A stretch of DNA of 64,000 bases from NCBI RefSeq assembly GCF_012034245.1, contig NZ_JAATEO010000006.1, positions 124,001-188,000 on the forward strand, written 5' to 3'. Source of the DNA: Micromonospora thermarum. GTDB lineage: Bacteria; Actinomycetota; Actinomycetes; Mycobacteriales; Micromonosporaceae. The position numbers and the translations under genes are program-made. The notes below the pieces were generated by a model, which did not search any database, was not told the origin of the DNA, and worked only from the letters and a program-made list of their open reading frames with translations. Below, in pieces: positions 1 to 7,908 of this stretch; positions within the stretch are counted from its first letter, which is position 1, and every line of letters starts with the position of its first letter.

Positions 1-505
1 GGGCCGGCAGGCCGGAGGCGCCGAGGACGTTGGGGGTGCCCCAGGTGCCGGAGGCGTCGATGACCGCTCGAGCCAGCAGCTCGTCACCGGCGGCGAGGCG
101 GATGAGGAACGGTGTCTGTTCGCGGCCGGCGCTGCGCAGCCTGTCCAGGCCGAGCCGGCTGATCGCCTCCACCCGCGCGTCGTAGCGCAGGTGGGGCTTG
201 AGCTGCGGCAGCTCGGCCAAGGGCTGCAGGTAGTCGGCAACGAGGTCCGCGCCGGCGGGCAGGTCGTCCTCGGCCGGGGCGACCCAGCCGGCGTCGTCGA
301 GCAGCCGGCGGGCGGCCGGGTCGACGTTGTACCGCCACGGGGAGAACACCCGCACGTGCCCCCACTGCCGCACCGCCGCGCCGGCGGTGGCACCGGCCTC
401 CAGGACAAGGAAGGGCAGGCCACGCTCGTGCAGGTGGGCGGCGGCGGCCAGACCGACCGGGCCCGCGCCGATCACCACGACGGGCAGCTCGTCCAGGACA
501 CTCAT
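1..505 (-). CDS. FAD/NAD(P)-binding oxidoreductase, ArsO-like (3' end beyond window)
   Basis: The first 168 residues of a flavoprotein are visible; the gene runs off the left edge. A dinucleotide-binding fold starts at once, with GAGPVG at residues 13-18 and an acidic residue ending the second strand (FLVLEAG). The segment RQWGHVRVFSPWRYNVDP follows, typical of single-component flavin monooxygenases and NAD(P)/FAD oxidoreductases found in actinobacterial arsenic operons (the arsO type). The ATG at 505 has GAGGAG 8 nt upstream. It is the last visible gene of the leftward arsenic island, 76 nt after arsN1. Substrate is not deducible. The arsenic link comes from neighbours and family habit, not from a motif. 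A general FMO-like oxidoreductase is the alternative. Confidence 0.75.
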   Translation of the reverse strand, partial: MSVLDELPVVVIGAGPVGLAAAAHLHERGLPFLVLEAGATAGAAVRQWGHVRVFSPWRYNVDPAARRLLDDAGWVAPAEDDLPAGADLVADYLQPLAELPQLKPHLRYDARVEAISRLGLDRLRSAGREQTPFLIRLAAGDELLARAVIDASGTWGTPNVLGASGLPA

Positions 506-581
506 CGGAAAACTCCTCTGCGTTGAAAGATATCGAATCAAGAAGGTGCAGTTGTGCTGGGGCGGGCGGAGCCGAAGGGGT

Positions 582-1076
582 TCAGATGAGAGGGCTGCGG
601 CGCTCGAGCAACACGACGTCGCGCCACCGCCCGTGGTGCCGCCCGACCCGCTCGCGGATGCCGATGACGCGGAAGCCGGCCCGCTGGTGCAGGGTGAGAC
701 TGGCGGCGTTCTCCGGGAAGACTCCGGACTGGATGGTCCAGATGCCGGCGGCTTCGGTGGAGGCGATCAGCGTATCCAGCAGCAGCCGGGCCACCCCTCG
801 GCCCTGGGCGGCCCGGTCCACGTAGACGGAGTGCTCGACCACCCCGGCGTAGACCGCCCGGCTCGACGTCGGCGAGACCGCTACCCACCCGACCACGGTG
901 TCATCCGTGTCGACGGCCACGAGGCGGTGGTCAGGCAGCTTGGCCGCGTCGAATGCCGTCCAGGTCGGTGCGGCGGTCTCGAAGCTGGCGTCGCCGGTGT
1001 CCAGGCCGGCCTGGTAGATGGCGAGGACATGATCGGCGTCGTCCGAGGCCATCGGGCGGACGGTGATGTCGGCCAT
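582..1076 (-). CDS. arsN1: ArsN1-type GNAT N-acetyltransferase
   Basis: A 164-residue GNAT acetyltransferase of the phosphinothricin/arsinothricin class. The acetyl-CoA loop reads QGRGVARLLLD, followed by the family segment SGVFPENAASLTLHQRAGFR and a C-terminal GRWRDVVLLERR. Members acetylate the alpha-amino group of L-phosphinothricin or the arsenical antibiotic arsinothricin. The ATG at 1076 overlaps the stop of the upstream arsR by one base (TGATG), so translation is probably coupled. A longer in-frame reading back to 1358 runs through arsR in another frame and is not real. Location inside an ars operon favours arsinothricin as substrate, which is an inference; methionine sulfoximine-type substrates are possible. 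Confidence 0.85.
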   Translation of the reverse strand: MADITVRPMASDDADHVLAIYQAGLDTGDASFETAAPTWTAFDAAKLPDHRLVAVDTDDTVVGWVAVSPTSSRAVYAGVVEHSVYVDRAAQGRGVARLLLDTLIASTEAAGIWTIQSGVFPENAASLTLHQRAGFRVIGIRERVGRHHGRWRDVVLLERRSPLI

Positions 1077-1408
1077 CAGCAGGCTCCGATCGGGTTGGGG
1101 GCCGGGCGGCCCAGGACGACGTCGGCGGCGGAGGGGAAGCAGCCGACGCAGGCGTCGTTGATGCGGTAGTGGCGGGCGGTGCCGGCCGGCTCGACGAGCA
1201 CGAACCGCACCTCGGTGAGGATCTTCAGGTGTTGGGAGACGGTGGATTGGGCGAGCCCGACGGCGGTGACGATCTCCCCCACGCTCATCGGCCGGGCGTG
1301 CCGGGCGAGGTACTCCACGATCTGCACCCGGGTCGGGTCCGCCAGGGCCCGGAACCACGAGGCGTAGGTCTGGGCTGTCGCCCGGTCGAGCAGGTCGCCC
1401 ACCACCAC
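1076..1408 (-). CDS. arsR: ArsR/SmtB-family repressor with C-terminal cysteines
   Basis: A 110-residue winged-helix regulator. The recognition helix lies in VGLAQSTVSQHLKIL, followed by the wing (VEPAGTARHYRIND). Three cysteines sit in the tail: C87 and C90 in DACVGCF, and C110 as the last residue. This resembles ArsR proteins that bind As(III) or organoarsenicals through C-terminal thiols. Three consecutive GTG codons (1408, 1405, 1402) follow AAGGAG, so the exact start is uncertain by 1-2 codons. A 16-bp palindrome lies just upstream (1423-1438). The stop overlaps the arsN1 start, so it probably autoregulates the arsR-arsN1-flavoprotein unit. It differs clearly from the second ArsR at 2193. 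Confidence 0.85.
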   Translation of the reverse strand: MVVGDLLDRATAQTYASWFRALADPTRVQIVEYLARHARPMSVGEIVTAVGLAQSTVSQHLKILTEVRFVLVEPAGTARHYRINDACVGCFPSAADVVLGRPAPNPIGAC

Positions 1409-1413
1409 TCCTT

Positions 1414-1698
1414 CTATCGTCTATCGCCGATTGGCGATGAAAGCCTAGCAGGCGCTACCCCGGCGAGGTGGGCGGTCGCGACGACGAGGCGAGCGACCGC
1501 GGTCAGGGTGGCGGGGTGGACGCGGTCGGGAGTGTCCGCGGGGCTGTGGTAGCCGCCCATCCCGGCTCCGATGCCGACTGCGGCGAGACCTGGCCGTCCT
1601 GCCATGCGGTCGGAGGCGAGGGTGGCGACGGTCGCCGCCATCCGGTCGGCGCTGACTTCCCGGAGCAGCAGGCCCGCGAGATCGTCTGGGGTGGTCAT
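1414..1698 (-). pseudogene. Internally deleted M28-family peptidase remnant
   Basis: Ninety-four codons remain. The first ~35 residues (LAGLLLREVSADRMAATVAT, then MAGRPG) look like the N-terminus of an M28 aminopeptidase-like protein. The rest (GGYHSPADTPDRVHPATL) is the C-terminal zinc-site region of the same family. The ~150 residues expected between them, which carry most metal ligands, are absent without a frame break. The product cannot be an active peptidase. It starts with ATG overlapping the stop of the Cys-rich gene (ATGA) and ends through the operator palindrome of the next arsR. M28-like genes do occur in actinobacterial ars loci, which supports a once intact gene. A shortened functional protein is possible but unlikely. 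Confidence 0.6.
1423..1438. promoter_or_regulatory. Palindromic ArsR operator candidate
   Basis: ATCGCC-GATT-GGCGAT has perfect 6-bp arms about 15 bp upstream of the GTG start of the leftward arsR. Position and symmetry fit an ArsR/SmtB operator for autoregulation. It lies inside the 3' end of the M28 remnant. No binding data can be read from sequence. Confidence 0.55.
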
Positions 1699-1943
1699 CC
1701 GCAGCATCCCTGTCCCGTGGCCACCGCGTCGGCCCTGGCCTGTGTGCCGCAGCACGAGCCGGCGGCTTCCGCGGCTTCCTGGGTGCCGCAGCACGGGCCG
1801 GCGCTCGCGGCCTCGCCGGCCGGCGGCAGGATGGAGCCCACGGCCTGGGCGGGGCTGCCGCAGCAGGCGCCGGAGCCGGTGACCTGCAGGGCGGCGGCCG
1901 GATCGCCCGCGAAACCGCCGGTGGTCTGGGTGTTGTCGCTCAT
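1695..1943 (-). CDS. Small Cys-pair protein (arsenic-locus associated)
   Basis: A protein of 82 residues (83 if the adjacent GTG at 1946 is used) with four CC pairs: GACCGSP, GPCCGTQ, GSCCGTQ and a C-terminal GCCG. The pairs are separated by low-complexity Ala/Gly/Glu linkers, and no known fold is recognised. Vicinal cysteines suggest binding of a thiophilic ion such as As(III). Being second in an ars operon supports a buffering or metallochaperone role, but this is inference. GAGGAGAGGG precedes the start. The stop overlaps the start of the M28 remnant (ATGA). An unrelated surface or scaffold peptide cannot be excluded. Confidence 0.65.
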   Translation of the reverse strand: MSDNTQTTGGFAGDPAAALQVTGSGACCGSPAQAVGSILPPAGEAASAGPCCGTQEAAEAAGSCCGTQARADAVATGQGCCG

Positions 1944-1957
1944 CACAGGCCCTCTCC

Positions 1958-2107
1958 TCAGCGGGGGCTGATCAGCGTGTAGACGGCGGTGCGGGCACGG
2001 TCGTAGCGGCGCTGCGCACGCTCGGCGGCGGTGGACACCTGGGCGCAGGAGTCGCAGAACCGGACTCCAGCGCGAAGGGCGGATGAGCGGCGGGTGGAGC
2101 CGAACAT
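1958..2107 (-). CDS. 49-residue CxxC protein
   Basis: A short ORF starting MFGSTRRSS, preceded by a strong GGAGGAAGGGG ribosome binding site. It contains one CDSC motif near residue 23 and a basic, helix-prone tail (ERAQRRYDRARTAVYTL). It is first in the leftward arsenic transcript, facing arsR across an 85-bp divergent promoter region, and is followed 14 nt later by the Cys-pair gene. No family is recognised. The CxxC may hold a metal or metalloid or act as a thiol pair. Evidence for reality is the strong RBS, position and clean stop. Confidence 0.55.
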   Translation of the reverse strand: MFGSTRRSSALRAGVRFCDSCAQVSTAAERAQRRYDRARTAVYTLISPR

Positions 2108-2192
2108 GGTGATCCCCTTCCTCCGGACGCCTGTCTTGACGTCCGTCTAAGCAGAGGTTGCACGTTGATTAGAGACATGTCAACCTAGAGGC
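2108..2192. promoter_or_regulatory. Divergent ars promoter/operator region
   Basis: This gap separates the leftward small-protein gene from rightward arsR. It holds a TTGA-N11-TCAA inverted repeat (2165-2183) like ArsR operators. The octamer CATGTCAA occurs twice, 16 bp apart (2176-2183 and 2192-2199), the second copy covering the arsR start codon. A bound repressor here would control both directions. Confidence 0.55.
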
Positions 2193-2576
2193 ATGTCAAA
2201 GCAACAGGCGCCGCTTACCCTCGTCGACCTCAACGCCGACACGCCGTGCTGCCCCCCGCTGGCGCAGCGCCGGGTTCCGGCCGAGACGGCCGCGTTGCTC
2301 GCTCCCGCGTTCAAGGCCCTTGGCGACCCGGTGCGGCTGCGGTTGATGTCGATGATCGCCTCCGCCGAGGGCGGGGAGGCGTGCGTGTGCGACCTGACGC
2401 CGGCGTTCGACCTGACCGGGCCGACGATCTCGCACCACCTCAAGACGCTGCGCGAAGCGGGCCTGGTGGACGCTGAACGGCGGGGCACGTGGGTCTACTA
2501 CCGCGCCCGCCCGGGAATCCTGCGCCAGCTCGCCACCCTGCTGTCGGTCGAGCCGGCCCCCTCGTCGCAGGGGTGA
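2193..2576 (+). CDS. arsR: ArsR-family As(III)-responsive repressor
   Basis: A 127-residue winged-helix repressor. An N-terminal CC pair (C19, C20) and C64 in EACVCDL match the three-cysteine As(III) site of the Corynebacterium-type ArsR. The recognition helix is DLTGPTISHHLKTLREAGLV, followed by the wing RRGTWVYYRARP. Arsenite binding would release the operator in the divergent region just upstream and induce the leftward genes. No arsenite efflux pump (acr3/arsB) or arsenate reductase is in view; they may lie left of the window. Only a weak Shine-Dalgarno (TAGAGG) precedes the ATG. Confidence 0.9.
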   Translation: MSKQQAPLTLVDLNADTPCCPPLAQRRVPAETAALLAPAFKALGDPVRLRLMSMIASAEGGEACVCDLTPAFDLTGPTISHHLKTLREAGLVDAERRGTWVYYRARPGILRQLATLLSVEPAPSSQG

Positions 2577-2623
2577 GCCGCCGGGCAACCCCCGTGCCTA
2601 CCGGCGCCGGTGGCGGATCGCGA

Positions 2624-2850
2624 TCAGCGTTGAGCGCCGGATCCCGTGTGCGAGGCGACGTCCGCCTTCCGCTGCCGGCGTTGACGAGGCCGTCCGGACA
2701 CATGAGCGGCGAGGGCAGTCATGACGTACGCGGCGTCGCGACCGACGCCGCGCAGGGTGTTCGAGGCGAATGATCGCTGGAACTCCAACCCGAGATGAAC
2801 CAGCCCTGGGTGAGTGGTGGAGATCCCGCCCACCTGCTGGGGCGCGCCAC
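2624..2850 (-). pseudogene. C-terminal remnant of a flavin-dependent monooxygenase
   Basis: The minus strand encodes a run like the last ~70 residues of FMO/NAD(P)-FAD oxidoreductases: THPGLVHLGLEFQRSFAS, then TLRGVGRDAAYVMTALAAH. The HPGL..LGL...F.S..LRGVGRDA pattern is the conserved C-terminal strand and FAD-contacting turn of that class. No start or upstream catalytic region is present in this frame, and 2860 onward belongs to another gene. It may derive from a second copy of the kind of enzyme that starts at 505. Boundaries are approximate. Confidence 0.5.
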
Positions 2851-2859
2851 CAGCCGGGC

Positions 2860-3792
2860 TCACGTCGAGGAGGGCGCCACCGGGTCGGCACGCGACGGCA
2901 CGGCCTTGTCGACGTTGAGCAGTCCGGCGTCGACCACGGCCCGGCTCATCGGCCGGGTCAGCTCGGCGAGGCGGGCGCACCCGTCGGCGCCGAGCACCGC
3001 GTACGCCGGCGTAGCGAGCCGGTCGGTGGCCGCCTCGATCCACGCACGCTGCGCCCGTCCGCTGTCGCTCAGAACGGGCTCGTCGCCCTCGATCAACCCG
3101 CGCCCACGCAGCCGCTCGACCGCGTCAGCCCACTGCTCGCCGTTCCAGCCGCGGGTACGTTGCAGAAAGCGAACCGGCACCTCGCCGGACGCGGCGTGCA
3201 GCACCAACGCCTCCAACCCGGTGAGCCCCGCGAGCACCAGGGCGGCCACGTGCCCGTCGCCGCGGAACTCGCGCAGGAGCGTCTGGGCATGCCAGAGGAT
3301 CAGGTGCGGCTGCTCCGGCCACGGCAGTGCGGCGTGGGCAGCGAACAGTGGCCGCCCCTCCGGGTAGGCGGTCGCGGACTCGGCAGCGCGCCGCGCCAGC
3401 TCGGCGGCCTCGACCATCTCCGGGCCGTGCACCGCGTCGCCGAGCGCGCGGGTCAGGGCCGAACCGGCGGCCTCCAGCCGGGCGGCCAGCACGGCCCCTG
3501 GCGTCGCCCGCTCCCAGGCGGCTGGCAGCACCCGGGCGACGAGGTCCGGGTTGAAGTTGAAGAAGGTGGCGACGACCGGGCCGGGGCCGACCGGTCCCAG
3601 GGCAGCTGCCCGGGAGGCGAAGTAGCCGGCCGGTTCTGGAATGCCGAGTGCGGCGTACCGCTCGTGCGCCTCCGGCACAAAGTAGATCATTCCATGCAGG
3701 GGCTCGGTCACCCGCCAGGCGCGACGCACCACGGCCGGGTCGAGCGCCAACGGCTTCTGCCCGCTGGGATCCACCACGTCCATCTCCGCCAT
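2860..3792 (-). CDS. SCO6745-family protein
   Basis: A 310-residue cytoplasmic protein of the actinobacterial SCO6745 family (also called SalK-like), whose function is unknown. Typical features are the opening LHGMIYFVPEAHERYAALG, the middle YPEGRPLFAAHAALPWPEQP and the C-terminal helical stretch ending in LLNVDKAVP. These proteins look like fused helical/winged-helix domains and often sit beside tailoring or resistance genes. The ATG at 3792 has GGAGGG 8 nt upstream; an ATG/GTG 15 codons earlier lacks one, so the shorter start is chosen. There is no obvious operon partner. Confidence 0.75.
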   Translation of the reverse strand: MAEMDVVDPSGQKPLALDPAVVRRAWRVTEPLHGMIYFVPEAHERYAALGIPEPAGYFASRAAALGPVGPGPVVATFFNFNPDLVARVLPAAWERATPGAVLAARLEAAGSALTRALGDAVHGPEMVEAAELARRAAESATAYPEGRPLFAAHAALPWPEQPHLILWHAQTLLREFRGDGHVAALVLAGLTGLEALVLHAASGEVPVRFLQRTRGWNGEQWADAVERLRGRGLIEGDEPVLSDSGRAQRAWIEAATDRLATPAYAVLGADGCARLAELTRPMSRAVVDAGLLNVDKAVPSRADPVAPSST

Positions 3793-3923
3793 CTCGCTGC
3801 CCTCCGCCGACACGGTTACCGGCCGGTAGCTTCCCACGCGGGCGCGTGACTGTCACCCACAGTCCCGCCCCTCCCTCGCCAGCCCGCAAGGAGGCGTCGT
3901 GAGGTCGCCGACGTCACCAAAGG

Positions 3924-4245
3924 TCACGGCGCTGTCCCCGGTCCGGCCTTTCCGCAGAGGTCGAGGACACCGACGGTCTGACCACCGCTCTTCTCGCCGG
4001 TCGGCCGGAAGCCCAACCTGCGGTAGAAGCTCTCCGGTCCTCCGGCCCGGGGCTCCCAGGTGACGTACGCCCGGGTGTCGCCCCTGGCGCGGATCTCCTG
4101 GCATACGGCTTCGACAGCGAACCGGCCGTTGCCGTGTCCCTGGGCCTCAGCCGCGATGTTCAGCCGCCAGAGGCCGGAGCGCAGGTCGTCGGCATTGCGA
4201 TCCGGATCCCACGGGATGTACCGGGGGCGATCGAGGTCGGTCGGA
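3924..4245 (-). pseudogene. GNAT acetyltransferase remnant (C-terminal half)
   Basis: Reads WRLNIAAEAQGHGNGRFAVE, then TRAYVTWEPRAGGPESFYRR, then LGFRPTGEKSGGQTVG. This is the acetyl-CoA loop and C-terminal half of a diamine/BltD-like GNAT. The N-terminal half is missing: upstream the frame meets a stop near 4250 and unrelated sequence. A normal member has ~150 residues; about 105 are left. No start codon with an RBS is seen. The 5' boundary is approximate. Confidence 0.6.
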
Positions 4246-4438
4246 CGACGCCCTAGCGGTAGCGCGCCGCCAGCGGCGCGACGATGGGGTCGGGGCGTTC
4301 ACCTTCGTCGCCGGTATCGGGCCGGCCCTGACCTTCGTTCGCACCCGGTCATGAGCGACCGCGCGCGGACCGCTGCGCGATGCAGTCCGGGGCAGGGCCA
4401 CCGAGCCTCTCGCCCCAGCTCAGGCCCAGGGCGGCGGC

Positions 4439-4874
4439 TCATGGCGGGACGAACGAGAAGTCCCGGTGGGTTCTCCGGTTCAGCGGAATGCCGACCTTGA
4501 CGCGGCCTTCGATCTCCCCGCAGCTGATGCCCAGCCCCCTGGGCGATGAGCCGTTCGGGGCGAAGGGGTACGGGCTCGTCGACGACGACCGAAACCTGGA
4601 CGGGCCAGGGGCTTTCGGGAGGTGACGGGGCGAGCAGTTCCCAGCATGAGTCCCACCCCAGGGCGAACCGGTTGCGCCGGGCGATCAGCGGGTCGAGAAG
4701 GACGCGGGCGACGAGGAGCCGGATGTCGAGAAACTTGCGGTTGGCATTGACGCGGAACTTCCGGTCGTCGGTGCTGGCGAGGCCGGAATGGCAGTGGAGG
4801 CAGTGGAACGGGAGCACGGGCAGGCGCGCGCGCCGAAGGGTCCAGGACAGCACGATATGGGGGCGCGTAGACAT
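4439..4874 (-). pseudogene. DUF1062 protein, internally deleted and frameshifted
   Basis: The ATG at 4874 opens SWTLRRARLPVLPFHC, then FRVNANRKFLDIRLLV, the N-terminus of DUF1062 proteins. The sequence then jumps directly to ARVLLDPLIARRNRFALGWD. The middle segment that normally holds another metal-type Cys motif is absent. Near 4530 the frame shifts, after which the usual C-terminus (VGIPLNRRTHRDFSFV) continues to the stop at 4439. Two independent lesions make it non-functional. The long unbroken reading of 201 codons in the first frame past 4530 is not the ancestral one. Confidence 0.6.
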
Positions 4875-5210
4875 GGTTCTCTCCGAAGACCTGACGGAAG
4901 GCATGGGAAAAGAGCCGACGGCGACGTCGGCGACCGATGCACGGGAAAGGTGTCAGGTCTAAAGAGCAGGCGGCGTCACGCGGGGTGAAGTCCTCTCGTG
5001 GGTCAAAGAAGAAGATCCAGTTAAAGGTAGGGCGGGACGGGTTGGCGAGCCCACCCATTTTGTCTTGGTGCTGAGCACTGAGGGGCGCGGTCGGCGAGCT
5101 GGGCGTCGACCAGACGTCGACCAGGCGCCCGGGTCAGGAACATCAGGACCCAAGCCACTGAGGACCGCGAGAATCCACCCCAACTCGGCTTTGCGAGCTA
5201 CCCAGCCCCG
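4875..5210. other. Intergenic, no gene seen
   Basis: About 335 bp between the DUF1062 remnant and the stop of the acyl-CoA dehydrogenase. Short ORFs on both strands show no recognisable protein sequence or ribosome binding sites, and no strong hairpin was found. Confidence 0.5.
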
Positions 5211-6968
5211 TCACGCCTTGGTCTTCGGGTTCTGTCTGAGGTTGCGGGCCGGCTGCATCTCGTACGCGCCGGAGAGCGCCTCGACCTGCGCCCAGACGGC
5301 GGCGGTGCGGGACGCGTCCGGAACCGGGCGGCGCAGATGCGCCACGGCCCAGGCGGCCTGCGCCTCGGTGGTGGCCGGCTTGCCGTACAGCTCCGTCGCG
5401 AAGGCGGAGAAGTCCCCGACGAGTACCGCGAAGATCTCATCGAGCAGGTGGCGATCCAGGGCGGTCAGCCCGGCCTGCTCCAGGATCAGCTGACCGTAGA
5501 CGACCAGCGCGAAGAGCTGGCCGAGGGTGAGCAGGAAGTCCAGGTCGCGCTGCTGATCCTCGTCCGGGGCGTGGGCACGCAGCAGTGCGCAGAGTCCGTC
5601 GGCCTGTTCCCGGAGCACCGCGACGTTCGGGATCTCGGCGTACGCGTCGTACGCGCTGCGCCAGTCGTGGAACCGGATCGCCCCGAGGCCGCGGGCCGGA
5701 CCCTGCCGGAAGAGGAACTCGTCGTCGGCGGGGTCCTGGCGGGTGGGTACCGGCGCGAAGTCGGCCGGTTGGAACAGGTAGTTCGGCATGAACTTCAGGA
5801 TCAGGGCGAGGTTGACGTGCACGGTGCCCTCGAGCTTCGGCAGGCCGCGGATGTCCTTGGCGGCCTTGTCGAAATAGGTGTCCGCCTCGAAACCCTTCGC
5901 GGCGATCACATCCCACAGCAGGTCGATCACCCGCTCGCCCTCGGTGGTGACCTTCATTTTGGTCATCGGGTTGAACAGCAGGTACCGCCGGTCGTCGGGG
6001 CCCGCTGACCGGAAGTAGTCGGTGGCACGGTCGCTGAACAACTTCATCGCGACCAGCCGGGCGTACGCGTCGGTGAGCTCGCGCCGCACGTGCGGGAAGT
6101 CGGTGACCTGCTTGCCGTAGAGCACCCGCCGGTGCGCGTGGGTGACCGCCTCGTACATCGCGTGCTCGCAGATGCCGATGGAAGCGGTGCAGAGGTTGAA
6201 CTTGCCGACGTTGACGGTGTTGAGCGCGGCGTCGAACGCGGCCTTGCCCGTGTGCAGCACGTCCTCGCCGCGTACCGGGTAGTCCTCGAGTCGGAACTCG
6301 CTGACGTACATCTGCCCGTTCACGACGTTCTTGACCAGGCGGTAGGCGGGGTGGCGGCTGTCTGCGGCGAAGAAGACGTAGCCGTCGGGCCCCTCGATGT
6401 CGGTGCGGCGGCCGAAGACGGAGACAAGGCCGGCGACGTTGCCGTTGCCGATGTAGTACTTGCCGCCGTTGGCCCGGAATCCGTCCGCGCCGTCCGGAGT
6501 GAGGATCATGTCGGTGGAGTAGATGTCGGCGCCGTGGCTGCGCTCGGACAGGCCGAACGCCATGACATGACCGTCGGCGAGCAGCTGGGCTGCGCGGGCG
6601 CGGGCGGTCGGGTTCGCGCTCTGCCACACCGGCCCGAGACCCAGGACGGTAACCTGCCAGGTGTACCAGTAGCCGAGACCGTAGAAGCCGAGGATCTCGC
6701 TGAGCGCTGCGTTGCGCGCGGTGTCCCAGCGCTTGCCCGCGGCCCCGCCACCATCGGCTGCCGGCGTCAGGAACGTCGCGAACAGTCCCTCCTTCGCGAC
6801 GAAGTCCAGGAAGTCGCCGTACCAGACCCGGTCGTTGTAGCTGTCGACAAGCGCTTTCTTGCCCCGGTTCTCGAAGAAGTCGACGGTGGCGCGGAGCAGC
6901 CTGCGCGTCTCGTCGTCGAGGTGTGCGGGGTCGTAGGTGCGCGGGTTCAGCAACAACGAGTTGGCCAT
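5211..6968 (-). CDS. Acyl-CoA dehydrogenase
   Basis: A 585-residue FAD-dependent acyl-CoA dehydrogenase that introduces the alpha-beta double bond in an acyl-CoA thioester. The N-terminal helical domain (~1-140) leads into the beta domain with AFGLSERSHGADIYSTDM and GGKYYIGNGNVAG. The C-terminal helical domain follows (FNLCTASIGICEHAMYEAVT; HRRVLYGKQVTDFPHVRREL). It is longer than classic ~390-residue enzymes because of a C-terminal extension (~430-585), as in several actinobacterial FadE proteins. It starts 23 nt after the PadR gene and is likely co-transcribed with it. Chain-length preference cannot be read. Confidence 0.88.
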   Translation of the reverse strand: MANSLLLNPRTYDPAHLDDETRRLLRATVDFFENRGKKALVDSYNDRVWYGDFLDFVAKEGLFATFLTPAADGGGAAGKRWDTARNAALSEILGFYGLGYWYTWQVTVLGLGPVWQSANPTARARAAQLLADGHVMAFGLSERSHGADIYSTDMILTPDGADGFRANGGKYYIGNGNVAGLVSVFGRRTDIEGPDGYVFFAADSRHPAYRLVKNVVNGQMYVSEFRLEDYPVRGEDVLHTGKAAFDAALNTVNVGKFNLCTASIGICEHAMYEAVTHAHRRVLYGKQVTDFPHVRRELTDAYARLVAMKLFSDRATDYFRSAGPDDRRYLLFNPMTKMKVTTEGERVIDLLWDVIAAKGFEADTYFDKAAKDIRGLPKLEGTVHVNLALILKFMPNYLFQPADFAPVPTRQDPADDEFLFRQGPARGLGAIRFHDWRSAYDAYAEIPNVAVLREQADGLCALLRAHAPDEDQQRDLDFLLTLGQLFALVVYGQLILEQAGLTALDRHLLDEIFAVLVGDFSAFATELYGKPATTEAQAAWAVAHLRRPVPDASRTAAVWAQVEALSGAYEMQPARNLRQNPKTKA

Positions 6969-6991
6969 GGTGGCATTGCCTTCCTGGGGAG

Positions 6992-7543
6992 TCAGCGGCC
7001 GAGGCCGCGGAGGGTTTCGAGGACGTCGTCGAGCCAGTCGAGGACCATCCGCTCGTACGCGACGCCGCCCCGCAGCACGACGTGCTGCAACCGCTGGCCT
7101 GCGTCGAGCTCGCCGGCGTCGAGAAAATCACGCCGCTCACCGGCCAGGTAACGGGTGAGTGTGGCTTCGTGGTCGGCGCGGTACCGCTCGACCTCGACGA
7201 TCAGTGCGGCCCGGCCGGCATCGTCGTCGAACGCTGCGCCGCGGATCTTCACGGCCAGTTCGTGGCGGACCGTCTCTGGCTGGACGGGCTCCCGAAGCCA
7301 CCTCGTGAGCACCCCCCGGCCGGCCGCGGTCACGGAGTAGTGCCTCTTGTCCGGGCGCCCATCCTGGCCGATCTCCTCGGCGGTGACCCAGCCGTCGGTC
7401 TCCATCCGCCTGAGGACGCGATAGATCTGCTGGTGGGTAGCGGTCCAGAACCGGCCGATGGAGCGCTCGAACCGCCGGGCCAGCTCGTAGCCGGACCCGG
7501 GCTGCTCCAGCAGCGAGACGAGAATCGCGTGTTCCAGTGCCAC
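6992..7543 (-). CDS. PadR-family transcriptional regulator
   Basis: A 183-residue PadR repressor. The winged helix is at the N-terminus (LEHAILVSLLEQPGSGYELA; THQQIYRVLRRMETDGWV; KRHYSVTAAG). A C-terminal dimerisation helix pair ends in MVLDWLDDVLETLRGLGR. The GTG at 7543 is preceded by AGGA at suitable spacing; a shorter start in another frame is a shadow. A perfect 10-bp-arm palindrome lies 12 bp upstream of the start. This suggests autoregulation and control of the acyl-CoA dehydrogenase that follows after 23 nt. The inducer is presumably an acyl or aromatic compound, which is speculative. Confidence 0.88.
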   Translation of the reverse strand: MALEHAILVSLLEQPGSGYELARRFERSIGRFWTATHQQIYRVLRRMETDGWVTAEEIGQDGRPDKRHYSVTAAGRGVLTRWLREPVQPETVRHELAVKIRGAAFDDDAGRAALIVEVERYRADHEATLTRYLAGERRDFLDAGELDAGQRLQHVVLRGGVAYERMVLDWLDDVLETLRGLGR

Positions 7544-7555
7544 ATCGCCGATCCT

Positions 7556-7577
7556 GCTATGCAACTCGTTGCATAGC
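7556..7577. promoter_or_regulatory. PadR operator: perfect 22-bp palindrome
   Basis: GCTATGCAAC and its exact reverse complement are separated by TC, just upstream of the padR-like start. Two-fold symmetry centred on ATGCAAC..GTTGCAT resembles operators of PadR regulators. It is the only such palindrome near the operon. Confidence 0.7.
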
Positions 7578-7908
7578 AATCCCCGGCGACATTCTGGTGC
7601 TGGCCGCCGCGCCGCGGGTGCGTGTGGTGTCCGCTCGGGCGACCGAAAGTGATCACGTGCTGGATCTTGTCCGAGGGGGACGTCGACCGGGAATTCACGA
7701 TCGCCGTTCGTGGCGAACGACAACCCGCCCGGGCAACCGGATCGGCCGACTGCCGACGCCGCTGCCCGGCTCGTGTTCGAGGGTCGACGACACTTACCCG
7801 ATGCCCACACCGTCCGGCTCACGGCAGGTGTTTCCACGCGACGCGGATCGTGCGCTGCAGACGTCGGTGACCGACTTCCACGGCGGGGAACACATCCGTC
7901 AGGGCGTC
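7578..7908. other. Intergenic, no gene seen
   Basis: About 330 bp behind the PadR promoter and the 3' end of the FhuF-like gene. Short overlapping ORFs have no recognisable content, and no clear terminator hairpin was identified. Confidence 0.45.

Noticed and set aside
4959..5183. Short ORF between the DUF1062 remnant and the acyl-CoA dehydrogenase
   Set aside because: No RBS, no recognisable sequence, typical of chance ORFs in this base composition.
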